From: Helicobacter cholecystus
GTDB lineage: Bacteria > Campylobacterota > Campylobacteria > Campylobacterales > Helicobacteraceae
Length of the DNA stretch: 64,000 bases
Direction: 5' to 3'
Assembly: GCF_003364215.1 (NCBI RefSeq)
Contig: NZ_NXLU01000002.1
Span: forward strand, 124,001-188,000
Below are positions 62,615-64,000 of this stretch, piece after piece. The position numbers and the translations under genes are program-made. The first letter of the stretch is position 1. Every line of letters starts with the position of its first letter. The notes beneath the pieces were generated by a model that had not been told where the DNA came from, made no database searches, and saw only the letters and a program-made list of their open reading frames with translations.

Positions 62615-64000
62615 TTATACAAGAGCTTTGATCATCAATTGTATCGCTTGGCTTAGAATCACTCCAAAGAGTATAGAGAAGAGAAATTTTCTTGGTAGGG
62701 CATAGGGATCAAGAATTTTTCGTCCTGTACGATAACCTGACATTATTGCTCCTGTAAAACCACCCCCAGGATTACAGAATGCAGAGGCAAAATAGAGGTT
62801 TTTAATACTATAGCTTTTCCATCGCTCACGACCAAAGAAGGTTTCTCTGTTTTGGTCATAACCATAAGGAGTTCCTTTGCGTGTTTTGATGTATCTCTCT
62901 ATTGTTTTTGGTGTGGCAAGCTCTGAGTGAATGCAGTGTGTCATAATTTCAGGAAAAGCCTCTTGGAGTCTATCTTCAAGAATTTTTTTAACCTCTTCTT
63001 TTTTTGCTTTATATGCTTCTTTGCTAAGTCCATCCCAATCTTCATATTTTCCAAATGTTGTAATTACTCCAAGGTATCTATTTTCTTGCTTACTTAATCC
63101 ACTATCGATTTTGGAGTAATTGACAAATACAAAGTCAATTTCCTCATAACTTGTGTTATAGCAATCTGTATATTTAAAATCTTTATTGAAATTCTTTGGA
63201 TTTACAATAAAGGTACTGTAATCCATATTGGGGTAAAGTTCACTGAGATTTTTATCAAAAACCATATAGACAGAAATGAGTGAAGTGGTGATTTCAAAAT
63301 CTTTTGTAAGATTTGTATCCTTACTGTAATCTCTCTCTTGTGGTAAGAGTTTGTTGTATACGAGGGCTGGATCGCAGTTTGCCACGATACTCTTTGCATA
63401 AACTTCTACACTCTTTTTGCTTTTTTTATCAAAATATCTTACACCTATTGCTTTATTGCCATCAAGTAAAATGTCTGTAACATCAGCCTTGCTTCTCACT
63501 TCACCGCCATGATCGACAATAATACTTGCAATTCCATCACTAAGGGCTTGAGATCCACCTTTTACATATGTTCCTTGTATATAGTAATTATTTTGAGCAA
63601 TTGCATGATAACTCCAAATAAATTTGTAAGCATCGTGGTGATAATAAACAATATTAATATTGAGTATTCTTTTAAGATCGGAATCTTTAATGCATTTATC
63701 AAGAATTGTCCCAACAGTTCTATTGGTCAAGAAATTATAGATAAAATAAGGAATTGTTGTAATGGGTGCGAGAAAGAATTCAAAAAATCCCATATCAAAA
63801 GGAAATTTATAAGCTTTTCTTGCTTGAAGTCTAATTTTTTTAAAATATTCGTCAATCCCCTTGGCTTCATGAGGAAACATTTCTTTAAGAGCTTGGGCTG
63901 TATTACTGTGGGGGATTAAATAATCTTTATTGCCAATTTTGATTGTCCAAGCACTTGGGAGTTTAATAAACTCGACTTTTTCCCACAATCCAATGAAATC
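62615..64000 (-). CDS. CrtI-like NAD(P)/FAD-dependent oxidoreductase, 5' partial
   Basis: The frame stays open to the right edge, so the N-terminus with the FAD dinucleotide motif is missing; about 461 residues remain. Features match phytoene desaturase/retinol saturase-like flavoproteins: YVKGGSQALSDGIASIIVDHGGEV, ANCDPALVYNKLL, and the C-terminal FAD motif SAFCNPGGGFTGAIMSG. A C-terminal hydrophobic helix (FLFSILFGVILSQAIQLMI) probably tethers it to the membrane. No other carotenoid gene is near; the substrate is unknown. Confidence 0.82.
   Translation of the reverse strand, partial: DFIGLWEKVEFIKLPSAWTIKIGNKDYLIPHSNTAQALKEMFPHEAKGIDEYFKKIRLQARKAYKFPFDMGFFEFFLAPITTIPYFIYNFLTNRTVGTILDKCIKDSDLKRILNINIVYYHHDAYKFIWSYHAIAQNNYYIQGTYVKGGSQALSDGIASIIVDHGGEVRSKADVTDILLDGNKAIGVRYFDKKSKKSVEVYAKSIVANCDPALVYNKLLPQERDYSKDTNLTKDFEITTSLISVYMVFDKNLSELYPNMDYSTFIVNPKNFNKDFKYTDCYNTSYEEIDFVFVNYSKIDSGLSKQENRYLGVITTFGKYEDWDGLSKEAYKAKKEEVKKILEDRLQEAFPEIMTHCIHSELATPKTIERYIKTRKGTPYGYDQNRETFFGRERWKSYSIKNLYFASAFCNPGGGFTGAIMSGYRTGRKILDPYALPRKFLFSILFGVILSQAIQLMIKALV

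Overview
The window is AT-rich DNA from a member of the Campylobacterota, most likely a Helicobacter of the enterohepatic (intestinal/biliary) type. The evidence is the gene order fliF-fliG-fliH-dxs, the pyruvate:flavodoxin oxidoreductase set porCDAB, an uptake hydrogenase set hydABCDE joined to hypFBCDEA, a Sel1-repeat Hcp-like protein, a catalase followed by an ankyrin-repeat partner, and a 6S RNA in front of purD. A full selenocysteine insertion set (selA, selB, tRNA-Sec) and a complete fructose PTS argue against H. pylori itself. The species cannot be fixed from sequence reading alone. Coding density is high, many genes overlap by a few bases, and no insertion sequence, prophage or CRISPR array was seen.

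Layout. 1-2742 (+): fxsA-like end, hemC, an MTH1187-family protein and ftsW. 2627-8975 (-): an Hcp-like protein that runs antisense into the end of ftsW, a MATE transporter, mutY, a methyltransferase, a nitrilase-family amidase (aguB-like), a 52-residue acidic microprotein, tcdA, surE and tRNA-Leu(UAG). 9192-12662 (+): nrdB, a second nitrilase-like protein, an A24-peptidase-like membrane protein and an LptF/G permease. 12694-19976: 6S RNA, purD, an RDD protein, lptD, a phosphoribosyltransferase-like protein, pnp and atpE, then two tRNA-Leu genes. 20511-26429: kdsB, a second MATE transporter, a HAD phosphatase and porCDAB. 26740-28125 (-): phosphomanno/phosphoglucomutase. 28263-36697 (+): fliFGH, dxs, an LMW phosphatase, a YffB/Spx-like protein, an SH3/NlpC-P60 lipoprotein, a ZnuA-like protein without its histidines and a 54-residue membrane protein.

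36769-41434 (+) is a compact fructose PTS: 1-phosphofructokinase, EIIABC, HPr and Enzyme I. It imports fructose as fructose-1-phosphate and converts it to fructose-1,6-bisphosphate. 41560-52763 (+) holds the membrane-bound [NiFe] uptake hydrogenase (small, large and cytochrome b subunits), its protease, HydE and all six Hyp factors, in one tightly spaced run. Next come a YgjP-type metallopeptidase, then on the minus strand katA with its ankyrin partner, a FadL/TraF-like outer-membrane protein and moeA.

57835-62186 is a selenocysteine locus: selA, selB and, fused to them by short overlaps, a cysteine-desulfurase-like protein that keeps the catalytic cysteine loop but has no Schiff-base lysine. 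tRNA-Sec is divergent and followed by tRNA-Gln and initiator tRNA-Met. moeA beside selAB suggests that the likely client is a molybdenum selenoenzyme such as formate dehydrogenase, encoded elsewhere. The window ends inside a CrtI-like FAD oxidoreductase. The best candidates for new biology are the lysine-less NifS-like protein in the sel operon, the ligand-less ZnuA-like protein, the Glu-to-Asp nitrilase beside nrdB, and the acidic microprotein.
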